DNA of 64,000 bases, taken from the NCBI GenBank assembly GCA_002411015.1, contig DHPY01000008.1, positions 15,984 through 79,983 of the forward strand, written 5' to 3'. The translations under genes were made by a program, and so were the position numbers. The DNA is from Armatimonadetes bacterium UBA5352. Its GTDB lineage: Bacteria; Armatimonadota; Zipacnadia; Zipacnadales; UBA5352. A model generated the notes under the pieces. That model saw only the letters and a list, made by a program, of their open reading frames with translations. It made no database searches and had not been told where the DNA came from. Position 1 is the first letter of the stretch. Each line of letters starts with the position of its first letter. Positions 33,285 through 42,387 of the stretch are shown piece by piece.

Positions 33285-36200
33285 ATGATGCTCCGCCGAC
33301 GCGGCTCCGTGGTAGTTTGCGCAGCTCTGCTCCTCATCGTGTTCCTCTGTGCCGCATCCTTCGCCGCTCCTCTCAAGACGGAGATTGTCAGTCCCCAGAT
33401 GTATCCGGCGATGGTCGGCGGCCGCACCGTGCCCATGCCCGATCAGGCCGTCTCCGGTCAGGTCATCGCGGGCCTTGCCCCAGGTGCGACCGAGCAGCAG
33501 CTCCAGCAACTCCTCGCCGCCACCGGCGCGACCTTCAAGTCGCGCATCGAAGGGACATCGCTCGTGGTGCTCTCCCTCCCCAACGGCATGAGCGTCCTTG
33601 ATGGGGTCAGGCTGCTCTCAGGCCGCTCTCCGCTTGACTTCGTCGAGCCCGACCGGGTGCGCTACCTGCTCGGATCGCCCAACGACACCCTCTACGCGCA
33701 GCAGTACCACCTGCCGCTGATTGCGGCTGAGGCAGGCTGGGATGTGCAGCAGGGAGCGGCCAGCATGGTAGTCGCGGTCGTGGACAGTGGCTACGATCCG
33801 GACCACGAGGACCTCGTCGACAGGTACTGGCAGAACGCGTCTGAGGCCGGCGGGACCGCCGGCGTTGACGACGACGGCAACGGCTTCGTCGATGACATCG
33901 CAGGCTGGGACTTCTGGCAGAACGACAACGACCCCGATGCCCATCCGGCCGACGGTGAGACCTACGACAGCGGCGCCGTCTCCCACGGCACCCACTGCGC
34001 GGGCATCATAGGCGCTTCCACCAACAACTCTCTGGGCGTGGCCGGCATCGACTGGAACTGCAGGATCATGCCGGTGCGCGTATTTGGCCCCGAGGGAAGC
34101 TCGTCAGACAGCGTGATCATCCAGGGCTTCCAGTATGCGGTCGCCAACGGCGCCGATGTCATCAACCTGAGCTGCGGCGGCGGCTACAGTGAGGCCTACA
34201 CCGCGCCAATCGCGGCCGCCCATGCGGCCGGGATCGTCGTCGTCGCCTCCGCCGGGAACGAATCGTGGACCTTCACGAGCGAGCGGTGGACCTGGATGTC
34301 CCCCGTCTGCAACGACGGTCCGAACATCGGTGTTGACAACAACGTGATCGGCGTCGCCGCCACCGACAGCAGCGACATGGCGGCCGGCTTCACCAACACA
34401 GATGACTCCGGCTACCGCTTCGTGGACGTCTCGGCGCCCGGTGTGCAGATCCTGAGCACCTACTACTACGATCCGACCCTCGCGGGCAACGATGTGCCCT
34501 ACGGTCTGATGAGCGGCACCTCGATGGCCGCTCCCGTCGTCTCCGGGCTCGCGGCGCTCGTGAAGGCCCAGTTCGGCGCCTACAACGCCGCCGATGTCAT
34601 CAACCAGATCAGGGTTACCACCGACGACATCAGCTCGCAGAACCCGCTGACGGCGCGCCAGCTCGGGACCGGCCGCGTGAACGCAGCCGCGGCGCTTGGC
34701 CTTGATGTCCCGCCGGCGCCGGTCACCAGCCTCCAGGCCCGCGACACCGTGGGCGACGAGGGTGGCAGCATCACGGTGAGCTGGAGGGCTTCTGAGGACG
34801 ACGGCAAGGACGTTGTGGGCTACACGCTGCTGCGGGCGGGCGAGAGCAGTATGATCCCGAACACGCCCGGGAGCTTCTCACAGCTTGCGCAGCTCCCTCC
34901 CGGCACCGAGATGTATATAGACGCGCCGGTTCCGGACGACACGCCCTACTGGTATCAGGTCGCTACGCTTGACGCCTCCAACAGCGTCCTCTCCGCGGTG
35001 GCAGGCCCCGCAATGGCGCGCGATGACCTCGCGCCCGATCCCATCACCAACCTCGTGGCCATGGATACCCAGGCTGACAGCGGCGGCTCCATCACCGTCA
35101 GTTGGTTCGGCTACACCGGCCCGAGTGACCTCGCCGAGTTCCGTCTCTACCGCGAGGGGGCGTCGTTCACGAACGTCGCCGACCTCGAGCCGCTCGCCGT
35201 CCTTGCTCCCGATGATGCCATGCGCTACATCGACAGGACAACCGTGGACGGTACCGAATACTGGTATGCAGTAACAGCAGTTGATGATGCGGACAACGAG
35301 AACCAGGAGGTCACGGCGGCGGGCCCCGCCATCTCAAGCCCCAACTTCTCGTTCAGCTATCCGGCCGGCCTGTCGATTATCTCATTGGGCGCCACCCCGA
35401 GCGACCCGAACCTGCGCGATATTGACGATATCCTCGGGCTCGATGCGCAGGGCCAGGCGAACCTGGCGTACTGGGATGCGGCCGCAAATCAGTACGTGCT
35501 CTGGTCGGATACGCCCGGATCAGCGGTCTTCGCGCAGCAGCTCGGCCGCTCATGGTGGCTGAAGAGCCCGCAGCCGATCGTCGTGAACATCAGCGGACAG
35601 GCGCCGCCGGTGGGCGACGTGCAGCGGCAGGTGATCGCGGGCTGGAACCAGCTCGGCAACCCGTTCCCGAGCGCAATCGACTTCAGCATCACCGAAGTCA
35701 CCGGCATCGGCCAGGGAACTCCCGTGAGCCTCAGCGCGTCCAACGAGCTTGGATACACCCGAGATTACGCGTGGGGCTACGACAGCAGGACGAACAGCTA
35801 CAGGCTGATCGCGGGCCTCGATCTGCCGTTCGCGACAAAGACGCTTGACAAGGGCCGGGGTGCACTCTTCTTGGCACGCCGCCCGGCGACGCTGCTGCTC
35901 AAGCGCCCGGTCATGCCGACCGCCAGCGCGCAGGAGCAGGCCGCGAGCTTCGAAGGATGGGCGTTGCGCCTCGTCGCGCAGGCGCAGGAGATGGCGGACA
36001 CCGACAACTTCCTCGGCGTCTGCGCCGCGCCCGACGCGGTCTCCGGCATCGTGTCACCGCTGCGGCCCGACGCAGATCTTGATCTTTACTTCGTCCGACC
36101 CGCCGCTGATGGCGGACGGATGGCAACTGACTTCGTCGCCCCCGAGGGCGTCCGGGAATGGGAGGTGCGGGTGGCCTGCGCCGTCCCCCAGACGACCGTT

Positions 36201-36665
36201 CGGCTGAGCTGGCCCGATCTGAGCGAGCTTCCAGGCGACATCAGGCCCATGCTGGTTGACAACGCAACCGGACGCACCATCTATCTCAGGACGAGCACGG
36301 GGTACAGCTATGACGTCGGCGACGAGCCCTCTGAACGCAGCTTCACGATCCGCATCGCGGACGCAGCCGGAGCGCTTGCCATCAACACACTCAGCGCCGG
36401 AGCAGCCGGCGGCGGCGGGCAGATCGTCTACGCGCTCTCCCAGGATGCCTCTGTGGGCGTCGAGGTGCTCAACATCGCCGGCATCACCGTCCGCCGCATC
36501 TTCACCGAGCGCGCGCAATCCGCTGGGCCGCAGCAGGTCACGTGGGATGGGCGCAATGCCGCCGGCAGCAGCGTCCCGGCCGGCACATACCTCATCCGCG
36601 TCACCGCGCGGAGCGACGACGGGCAGCAGGTCAGCGCCATCCGCAGCCTCCAGCTCGGCCGATGA
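33285..36665 (+). CDS. Secreted S8 subtilisin-family protease with FN3 and FlgD-Ig-like domains
   Basis: 1126 residues starting at the ATG 33285, with GGAGG nine bases upstream. Signal peptide to about residue 28 ('LLLIVFLCAASFAAP'). An I9/fervidolysin-like prodomain (about 50-130) precedes the peptidase. The catalytic triad is Asp167 in 'VVAVVDSGYDPDHEDL', His234 in 'SHGTHCAGIIGA' and Ser413 in 'SGTSMAAPVVSGLAALV'. Two fibronectin-III-like domains follow ('GGSITVSWRASEDDG', 'GGSITVSWFGYTG'), then a beta-rich region and a C-terminal FlgD-Ig-like domain ('VEVLNIAGITVRRIF', 'QQVTWDGRNAAGSSVPAGTY'), often seen at the ends of surface-displayed proteins. It is ten bases upstream of a paralogue with the same layout. 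Confidence 0.93.
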   Translation: MMLRRRGSVVVCAALLLIVFLCAASFAAPLKTEIVSPQMYPAMVGGRTVPMPDQAVSGQVIAGLAPGATEQQLQQLLAATGATFKSRIEGTSLVVLSLPNGMSVLDGVRLLSGRSPLDFVEPDRVRYLLGSPNDTLYAQQYHLPLIAAEAGWDVQQGAASMVVAVVDSGYDPDHEDLVDRYWQNASEAGGTAGVDDDGNGFVDDIAGWDFWQNDNDPDAHPADGETYDSGAVSHGTHCAGIIGASTNNSLGVAGIDWNCRIMPVRVFGPEGSSSDSVIIQGFQYAVANGADVINLSCGGGYSEAYTAPIAAAHAAGIVVVASAGNESWTFTSERWTWMSPVCNDGPNIGVDNNVIGVAATDSSDMAAGFTNTDDSGYRFVDVSAPGVQILSTYYYDPTLAGNDVPYGLMSGTSMAAPVVSGLAALVKAQFGAYNAADVINQIRVTTDDISSQNPLTARQLGTGRVNAAAALGLDVPPAPVTSLQARDTVGDEGGSITVSWRASEDDGKDVVGYTLLRAGESSMIPNTPGSFSQLAQLPPGTEMYIDAPVPDDTPYWYQVATLDASNSVLSAVAGPAMARDDLAPDPITNLVAMDTQADSGGSITVSWFGYTGPSDLAEFRLYREGASFTNVADLEPLAVLAPDDAMRYIDRTTVDGTEYWYAVTAVDDADNENQEVTAAGPAISSPNFSFSYPAGLSIISLGATPSDPNLRDIDDILGLDAQGQANLAYWDAAANQYVLWSDTPGSAVFAQQLGRSWWLKSPQPIVVNISGQAPPVGDVQRQVIAGWNQLGNPFPSAIDFSITEVTGIGQGTPVSLSASNELGYTRDYAWGYDSRTNSYRLIAGLDLPFATKTLDKGRGALFLARRPATLLLKRPVMPTASAQEQAASFEGWALRLVAQAQEMADTDNFLGVCAAPDAVSGIVSPLRPDADLDLYFVRPAADGGRMATDFVAPEGVREWEVRVACAVPQTTVRLSWPDLSELPGDIRPMLVDNATGRTIYLRTSTGYSYDVGDEPSERSFTIRIADAAGALAINTLSAGAAGGGGQIVYALSQDASVGVEVLNIAGITVRRIFTERAQSAGPQQVTWDGRNAAGSSVPAGTYLIRVTARSDDGQQVSAIRSLQLGR

Positions 36666-36675
36666 GCGTGGCGGC

Positions 36676-39600
36676 GTGAAGTTGACTCGCACGATCGCGT
36701 ACGGTGAACGTCTCCTCACGGCCGCGGCGGGCTGGTCAGCCCGCTGCGGCCTCATGATTCTCGCAGCGATCCTCCTGATCGGCGTGCCATCGAGCCCGGT
36801 GGAGGCCCAGTCCGGCCGCGCCCGTCGCGTGCTTGTCGGGATGCGCCCGATGACCTCCCCGTCGCAGCTTCAGACCTTCCGCGGAAAGCACGGCATGCGC
36901 GTGCGCAAGACGCTCACCCGGGGCCAGATCCTCGTCATGGATGTGCCCGACGGGCAGTCAGAGGCATCATTCACCTCGCAGCTTCTGATGGACCCCGCGG
37001 TCGCCTTCGTTGAGCCGGATGGGATGATGTACCCTGCTCTGACGCCCAACGACCCGGAGTACCCGAAGCAGTACCACCTGCCGCTGGTGCGCGCCCCTGA
37101 GGCGTGGGATCTGACAACCGGCAATGCCAACATCGTGATCGCCATCGTGGACACCGGGTGCGATCTCGATCACCCGGACCTCGCCGGGAGGATCTTCACC
37201 AACCGCAATGAGATCCCGGGTAACGGCATAGACGACGACGGCAACGGCTTCGTGGATGACGTGCATGGGTGGGACTTTGAGAACAACACGAACAATCCGC
37301 GCCCCGAACCTGATGGCGTCGACAACAACAACGACGGGACGCCGGATGAGCAGGTCAGCCACGGTACCCTCGTAGCCGGACTTGCGGCGGCCATCGGCAA
37401 CAACGGCTTCGGCACCGCCGGGATCGCTTGGAACGTCACGATCCTGCCCATCCAGGTCTTCCCGGATGACGGCGGCGCGCCGGTTTCACAGGTCATCCAG
37501 GGGATCGACTATGCCGTCATGATGGGCGCGGACGTGATCAACCTGAGCATCGGTGGAGGCTACTACGCCTCCTTCACTGCCCCGATCGCCGAGGCCTACG
37601 CCGCCGGCATCGTGGTCGTCGCAGCTGCGGGTAATGCCGGTCGTGAGCTTAAGGACGGTCAGTCATCGTGGGAATCGCCCGTCTGCAACGATGGCGTGCT
37701 CGGGCTGGACAACCACGTGATAGGCGTCGGCAGCACCGACGCCCACGATCTTCGCGCCTCGTTCAGCAACTATGATGGATCAACCACGAGGACTTTCGTG
37801 GACTGCGTGGCGCCGGGCGTGGGAATGTACGGGCCCGGATACTACGCCCCCGGTTTCCCCGCTTTCTCGAGCTACTTCACCACGAACACGGGCACCTCAT
37901 TCAGCGCGCCACTGGTCTCCGGGCTGGCCGCGCTGGTCCTCTCGCGCAACCCCGCCATGTCACCGGATCAGGTGATGCAGGCGATCAAGATGGGCTGCGA
38001 CAACATTGATGCCCTCAACCCGGGCTTCGCAGGGAAGCTCGGAGCGGGCCGGATCAACTGCGCGCGCGCACTCGGAGTGCAGCTCCCCCCGCGTCCCGCG
38101 CGTGACGTGACCGCCGCCGACACCGCGGGGGACGATGGCGGCAGTGTCACGGTGACATGGCAGCTCTCCCTTGATGACGGGGCAGGCGCCAACAATGTGA
38201 CACAGTACATCATCCGCCGCAGGCAGGGCACCAGCGGCGCCTTCGCGGAGATCGGCCGGGTCCCAGCCGGCGCCACTTCATACCAGGACCGCGCTGTCAC
38301 GGATGGCGTAGCCTACTACTACATCGTCCGCACAGCGGACGGCTCGCTGACCTCCGATTCCGCGATCGCCGGTCCCGCTACGCCTGCCAATGACGGCGCG
38401 CCTGCACCTCCCACCGGCGTCTACGCTGAGGATCGGCCGACCGATCAGGGCGGCGCGATCATCGTGGGCTGGGATCGCTACACCGCTCCCGCCGATTTCG
38501 CCCACTTCGCGATCTACCGCGCCCGCACGCGCTTCACGTCGATCGGCAGCATGCAGCCGATCGCACGCGTCACCTCCGCAACCGCGGTGCAGTATGTTGA
38601 CGCCACCACCACCGATGGTGCCGACTACTGGTACGCGGTCGCCGCAGTTGATACCTTCGGCAACCGGGCAACCACCGTCGCGGCGGTTGGACCCGTGCAG
38701 TCATTCGCCAACGGGACCGTCACTCTGCCCGCCGGAATGCACTTCTTCAGCTCACCGCTCGAGCCTGCCGATCACAGCCCTGCGACGCTGCTGGATGTCC
38801 CGGCTGCGCAGATCAAGCTCGCCCGGTGGTTCCCCGCGGCGAACGGCTACACCATCTACTCCGGCGGCGCCTCGCTGCCTCTGACACTCGGCCACGGCTA
38901 CTGGCTCAAGCTGGCCAGCCCCATCACCTTCGAGCCCGAGGGCAACATGGCGCCCTCCGGTAGCCTCAGCGTCAGCCTGGCGCGCGGATGGCAGCAGGTC
39001 GGCAACCCCTACTTCGCGGCCATGAATACGAGCGGGATCACGGTAGACCACCAGGGCACCACGATGGACCTGCCCAGCGCCGACGCGGCCAACATCATCA
39101 GGCAGGTGTTCTGGCGCTACAACCGGCAGACGAACAGCTACAGCCTCGTCGCGCCGTTCCTCGGCATCGGTGAGACCCAGATCGCGCCGTGGGAAGGATT
39201 CTGGGTACGGGTGGAGAAACCATGCGCGCTGATCCTCCCGCGCCCCGGCGCGGTCGCCACCGCCGGCCTCTCTGAGCCTGCGGCGGCTGAGCCGGATGGC
39301 TGGTTCACGAAGCTCACGGTGCGCGGTGACGGAGGCGTTGACAGTGACAACTTCTTCGGCGTCTCGGGGCAGCTTGCTGCAATGGAGCCGCTGGAGAGCC
39401 CGCCTCCGACCGCCGACGGCGTAGACCTGTCCTTTGTTGACACCGCCGGACGGCGCGTCGCGGGCAGGTTCAGCGCAGTGGAGGCGCGCGAGCTCGAGTG
39501 GGACTTGGTGATCGAGGGGACGCCCGGGAGCCGACTGGAGGTGTGGTGTCCCGCGCCGCAGGAGATTCCGAGCGGCTGGGCGGTGACGCTTCAGGATCAG

Positions 39601-40002
39601 GCCACCGGATCAGCGGTGGATGTCCGGCGTGGTGGGCGTTACTCGCTCACCCTCGCGCCCGACGAATCGCAGCGCCCGATGCGCTTGAGGTTGACTCGAA
39701 CCGGCGGAGCGCTTACACTCTCTGGCATGAGCGCCGTCGCTTCCCGAGCGGGCGGAGCGATGACATTCACGCTCTCTGCGCCCGCAGCCTGCACTGTGAA
39801 GGTGCTCAACATAGCGGGCCGCACAGTCCGAGTGCTCCGCCAGGGCACTCCCATGCCCGCGGGGACCTCGCAGATCGTCTGGGATGGCCGCTCCGATGCG
39901 GGCCTGGCCGTTCCCAGCGGAGCGTATGTCATGCAGATCGAAGCCGTGACCGAAGACGGGAACCGCACTCAGGCGGTGCGCACTCTGGCGGTTCAGCGCT
40001 GA
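36676..40002 (+). CDS. Second secreted S8 subtilisin-family protease, paralogue of the preceding gene
   Basis: 1108 residues from a GTG at 36676. It has no strong Shine-Dalgarno and starts ten bases after the previous stop, so translation is probably coupled. A hydrophobic segment 'LMILAAILLIGVPSSPVEA' is the signal peptide. The triad is Asp159 in 'VIAIVDTGCDLDHPDL', His229 in 'SHGTLVAGLAAAIGNN' and Ser408 in 'TGTSFSAPLVSGLAALV'. Note THL/THC differences: the paralogue's 'SHGTHCAG' is 'SHGTLVAG' here. Fibronectin-III-like domains and the FlgD-Ig-like end ('VKVLNIAGRTVRVLR', 'QIVWDGRSDAGLAVPSGAY') match the first gene. The pair came from a tandem duplication. Confidence 0.93.
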   Translation: MKLTRTIAYGERLLTAAAGWSARCGLMILAAILLIGVPSSPVEAQSGRARRVLVGMRPMTSPSQLQTFRGKHGMRVRKTLTRGQILVMDVPDGQSEASFTSQLLMDPAVAFVEPDGMMYPALTPNDPEYPKQYHLPLVRAPEAWDLTTGNANIVIAIVDTGCDLDHPDLAGRIFTNRNEIPGNGIDDDGNGFVDDVHGWDFENNTNNPRPEPDGVDNNNDGTPDEQVSHGTLVAGLAAAIGNNGFGTAGIAWNVTILPIQVFPDDGGAPVSQVIQGIDYAVMMGADVINLSIGGGYYASFTAPIAEAYAAGIVVVAAAGNAGRELKDGQSSWESPVCNDGVLGLDNHVIGVGSTDAHDLRASFSNYDGSTTRTFVDCVAPGVGMYGPGYYAPGFPAFSSYFTTNTGTSFSAPLVSGLAALVLSRNPAMSPDQVMQAIKMGCDNIDALNPGFAGKLGAGRINCARALGVQLPPRPARDVTAADTAGDDGGSVTVTWQLSLDDGAGANNVTQYIIRRRQGTSGAFAEIGRVPAGATSYQDRAVTDGVAYYYIVRTADGSLTSDSAIAGPATPANDGAPAPPTGVYAEDRPTDQGGAIIVGWDRYTAPADFAHFAIYRARTRFTSIGSMQPIARVTSATAVQYVDATTTDGADYWYAVAAVDTFGNRATTVAAVGPVQSFANGTVTLPAGMHFFSSPLEPADHSPATLLDVPAAQIKLARWFPAANGYTIYSGGASLPLTLGHGYWLKLASPITFEPEGNMAPSGSLSVSLARGWQQVGNPYFAAMNTSGITVDHQGTTMDLPSADAANIIRQVFWRYNRQTNSYSLVAPFLGIGETQIAPWEGFWVRVEKPCALILPRPGAVATAGLSEPAAAEPDGWFTKLTVRGDGGVDSDNFFGVSGQLAAMEPLESPPPTADGVDLSFVDTAGRRVAGRFSAVEARELEWDLVIEGTPGSRLEVWCPAPQEIPSGWAVTLQDQATGSAVDVRRGGRYSLTLAPDESQRPMRLRLTRTGGALTLSGMSAVASRAGGAMTFTLSAPAACTVKVLNIAGRTVRVLRQGTPMPAGTSQIVWDGRSDAGLAVPSGAYVMQIEAVTEDGNRTQAVRTLAVQR

Positions 40003-40053
40003 CGCGGCCCGCCGGAGCATCACACGAACCCCGCAGAGGGGGCGGAGCAGACC

Positions 40054-41103
40054 ATGCATCGCGGCAGAGCATTGGGCTGGCTAACATGCCTGACCGTAGC
40101 TATGGCAATCATCACGATGGGCTGTGGAGGCGGTGACGGAGGCGGTGGGATCACACCCGGTCCTGCCGGCAGTGCCACTCTCACCGGCAAGGTCGTAGGC
40201 GCGGATGACGTCACGACCGTCGTCAAGAATGCGGTGATCACGGTTCAGGGCACCGGGCGCACCGGGACCAGCGATGGCTCGGGTGTCTTCACCATCACCG
40301 GCCTGCCCTCCGGGACCTACATCGTGAGCGCCAATGCGCCAGATTCCGAGCGGTATGGTATCGCATCCGCGCGCGTAACCCTCTCCGATAATCAGGCCAC
40401 AACCGTGAACCTCGCGCTCCTGCCGCTCGGCGTTGCGGCGCCGCAGCAGGTGCTGGTTGATCCGGGCTCCGCAACCCTTGACCTCAACGGCCGCCTCTTC
40501 TACCGAGCGCAGGTCGTCGGTCCCAACGGTCAGGTCTACGAGGGCTATGAGCCGACCTGGGTCGTTGACGGCGGAGTGGGGCAGATCAACGTTGAAGGGC
40601 TCTTCCTCGCTCAGGCCGTCGGTTCGGGCCAGATCCGCGCATTCGCCGGCAATGCCGAACGCAGCGTGCCCGTTACCGTTGTCGCACCGCGGCCGCCGCA
40701 GATATCGAGCTTCCGCGTGAACCCGCAGACCCTCCCGGCTTCCGGGGGTGAGATCTTCATCTCCGCCGCGATCAAGGACGGTGACGGCGTCCGCGCGCAG
40801 GACGTGACGGTCGAGATCCTCCCGGCAGGCGGAACCTCCATTGAGCTGCCCGTGATCGTCTCCAATCCCGCCAACGCCGTGCTCTGTCCGGGCACGACGG
40901 ACTGCTACACCGATGCGAGCTTCCGCGCGACCTACCTCGTCCCCGCCAATGACAACACGCCGTCGAGCAGTGGAGTGCAGGCGCAGGAGAGCTACTCCGT
41001 GATCCTGCGCGCGACCGACCGCAGCGGCGCGAGCAGCCAGTCTCAGTTCGTGGAGTTCGTCGTGCAGGGCATCGATGCGCCCCCGGTGCCGCCCACGATC
41101 TAA
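40054..41103 (+). CDS. Lipoprotein with carboxypeptidase-regulatory-like domain
   Basis: 349 residues. The signal peptide ends 'IITMGCGGGDGGGG', a lipobox plus Gly-rich tether. Residues about 40-125 match the carboxypeptidase-regulatory/CNA-B-like fold ('ATLTGKVVGADDVTTVVKNA', 'GVFTITGLPSGTYIVSA'). Two further Ig-like beta domains follow ('PQQVLVDPGSATLDLNGRLF', 'ISSFRVNPQTLPASGGEIFI'). It probably binds or scaffolds at the cell surface. It lies 51 bases after the second subtilisin gene with GGAG before the ATG, so is likely cotranscribed; a strong hairpin follows. Confidence 0.8.
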   Translation: MHRGRALGWLTCLTVAMAIITMGCGGGDGGGGITPGPAGSATLTGKVVGADDVTTVVKNAVITVQGTGRTGTSDGSGVFTITGLPSGTYIVSANAPDSERYGIASARVTLSDNQATTVNLALLPLGVAAPQQVLVDPGSATLDLNGRLFYRAQVVGPNGQVYEGYEPTWVVDGGVGQINVEGLFLAQAVGSGQIRAFAGNAERSVPVTVVAPRPPQISSFRVNPQTLPASGGEIFISAAIKDGDGVRAQDVTVEILPAGGTSIELPVIVSNPANAVLCPGTTDCYTDASFRATYLVPANDNTPSSSGVQAQESYSVILRATDRSGASSQSQFVEFVVQGIDAPPVPPTI

Positions 41104-41163
41104 CCCGACGGTTCAGCACCGGCGGCGGCCGCAACGCTACGCCGCCTCACAGCGTCAGTGCGC

Positions 41164-41189
41164 AGGGGAACCGGAGATCCGGTTCCCCT
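41164..41189 (+). terminator. Hairpin terminator of the subtilisin operon
   Basis: A perfect 12-bp stem (AGGGGAACCGGA and complement) with a 2-base loop, 61 bases after the lipoprotein stop. No U-tract follows (GTCAGTTCG). Confidence 0.65.
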
Positions 41190-41249
41190 GTCAGTTCGCA
41201 GCCACTATCATGTCGCCGGCTCAACTCGCCAGGCGAAGGGAATGCAACC

Positions 41250-41738
41250 ATGGGCGAGCCCATCATTCGTGACGCGCTTCATGAGGAGTTGCCGCGGGTC
41301 CGGGAGATCGCGAAGCAGGCATGGTCGCCGATCTACGCCTACTTCCGTGAGAAGATGGGGGAGGACCTGTGGAGTCGCGAGCATCCCGGCGACCCGCTCG
41401 AGCAGAAGGCCGATGTTGTCGAGAAGCACTTCCGTGAGCACCCGGACCAGGCCTTTGTGACCGAGGTTGACGGGGAGGTCGTCGGCTTTTGCACCTACAT
41501 GCTGCGCGACAACCAGGTCGGCGTGGTTGGCAACGATGCGGTCGCGCCTGAGGCGCAGGGCAAGGGCGTGGGCCGTCGGCAGTATCAGGAGTGTCTCAAG
41601 CGGATGCGCGAGGCCGGCATGATCTACGCGAGGGTGCAGACGGGCCTTGACCCGGCCCATGCGCCCGCCCGGCGCGCGTACGAGAAGGTTGGGTTCGAGC
41701 CGGTTCGCCCGCACATCGACTACTACATGACGCTGTGA
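41250..41738 (+). CDS. GNAT-family N-acetyltransferase
   Basis: 162 residues. 'VEVDGEVVGFCTYM'-type strand ('TEVDGEVVGFCTYMLRDNQV'), 'NDAVAPEAQGKGVGRRQYQE' (the acetyl-CoA pyrophosphate loop, motif A) and 'RRAYEKVGFEPVRPHIDYYM' (motif B) identify the family. Substrate unknown. AAGGGA lies eight bases before the ATG. The last 16 bases overlap the end of the convergent MobA-like gene. Confidence 0.9.
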   Translation: MGEPIIRDALHEELPRVREIAKQAWSPIYAYFREKMGEDLWSREHPGDPLEQKADVVEKHFREHPDQAFVTEVDGEVVGFCTYMLRDNQVGVVGNDAVAPEAQGKGVGRRQYQECLKRMREAGMIYARVQTGLDPAHAPARRAYEKVGFEPVRPHIDYYMTL

Positions 41739-42247
41739 GGGCCGGCCGTGCCCAGCAGCCGGTCCGGATCGCCGAATTTCGCGACCTCCTCGGGGGTGAT
41801 CCTGCGTACGGAGGCCAGTTCGAGCAGCGCGCCGATCCGCCCCTCTCCGGCCGCCAGCAGTCCCTCGGCACGGCGAAGAAGCGCGCAGTGGTAGAGGCCG
41901 AGGAGTGGCTGCACAGTGCCATCGTCGCGCTCGGGGATCACCGCCTCGAAGCTGCCGCGAACGCGGCACATGTAACGGAGCAGTTCGGCCGATGGCCGCT
42001 CGATGCCTGCGCTCACGATCGCGACATGATCGCCGTCAGCGAGGCGCAGTGCGGCGGTAAGCCCGCTTAGCTCGCTCGCGCCACGGGGCAGCGACCGATG
42101 CTCGGCGCCTGTGATCCGCAGCGCGGGGCTCTCCATCTCGCCGACGATCAGGATCCGTTCGCACTCCTCCGTGAGGGCTGCGATCGGCCGCTGCAGCCCT
42201 GTGAGGCTCGCCTTGTCGCCCTGCGCTACTATCACCGCACCCAGCAT
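41723..42247 (-). CDS. MobA-like nucleotidyltransferase relative lacking the GTP-binding signature
   Basis: 174 residues. The middle and end follow MobA/MobA-like nucleotidyltransferases: 'GLTAALRLADGDHVAIVSAG', 'VQPLLGLYHCALLRRAEGLL' and 'IGALLELASVRRITPEEVAK'. The N-terminal 'LAGGxSxRMG' nucleotide loop is replaced by 'VIVAQGDKASLTGLQRPIAA', and the terminal 'FNxNTP' by 'DRLLGTAGPH'. It is therefore shorter than MobA (about 190-200) and may be catalytically dead or specialised. GGGAG lies eight bases before the ATG. Its 3' end overlaps the GNAT gene. Confidence 0.65.
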   Translation of the reverse strand: MLGAVIVAQGDKASLTGLQRPIAALTEECERILIVGEMESPALRITGAEHRSLPRGASELSGLTAALRLADGDHVAIVSAGIERPSAELLRYMCRVRGSFEAVIPERDDGTVQPLLGLYHCALLRRAEGLLAAGEGRIGALLELASVRRITPEEVAKFGDPDRLLGTAGPHSVM

Positions 42248-42387
42248 CGCAGACGCTCCCTCGGTTGCGCTCTTCTGCGCACATTCCCGGGCGGTCTGCG
42301 CAGACCTTCCGCTCCCGGCGAAACTCCGGGCGGTCCGCGAGGGTCTATACCTGACGGGCCATGTACCGATCAGACGGAGGCATGATC

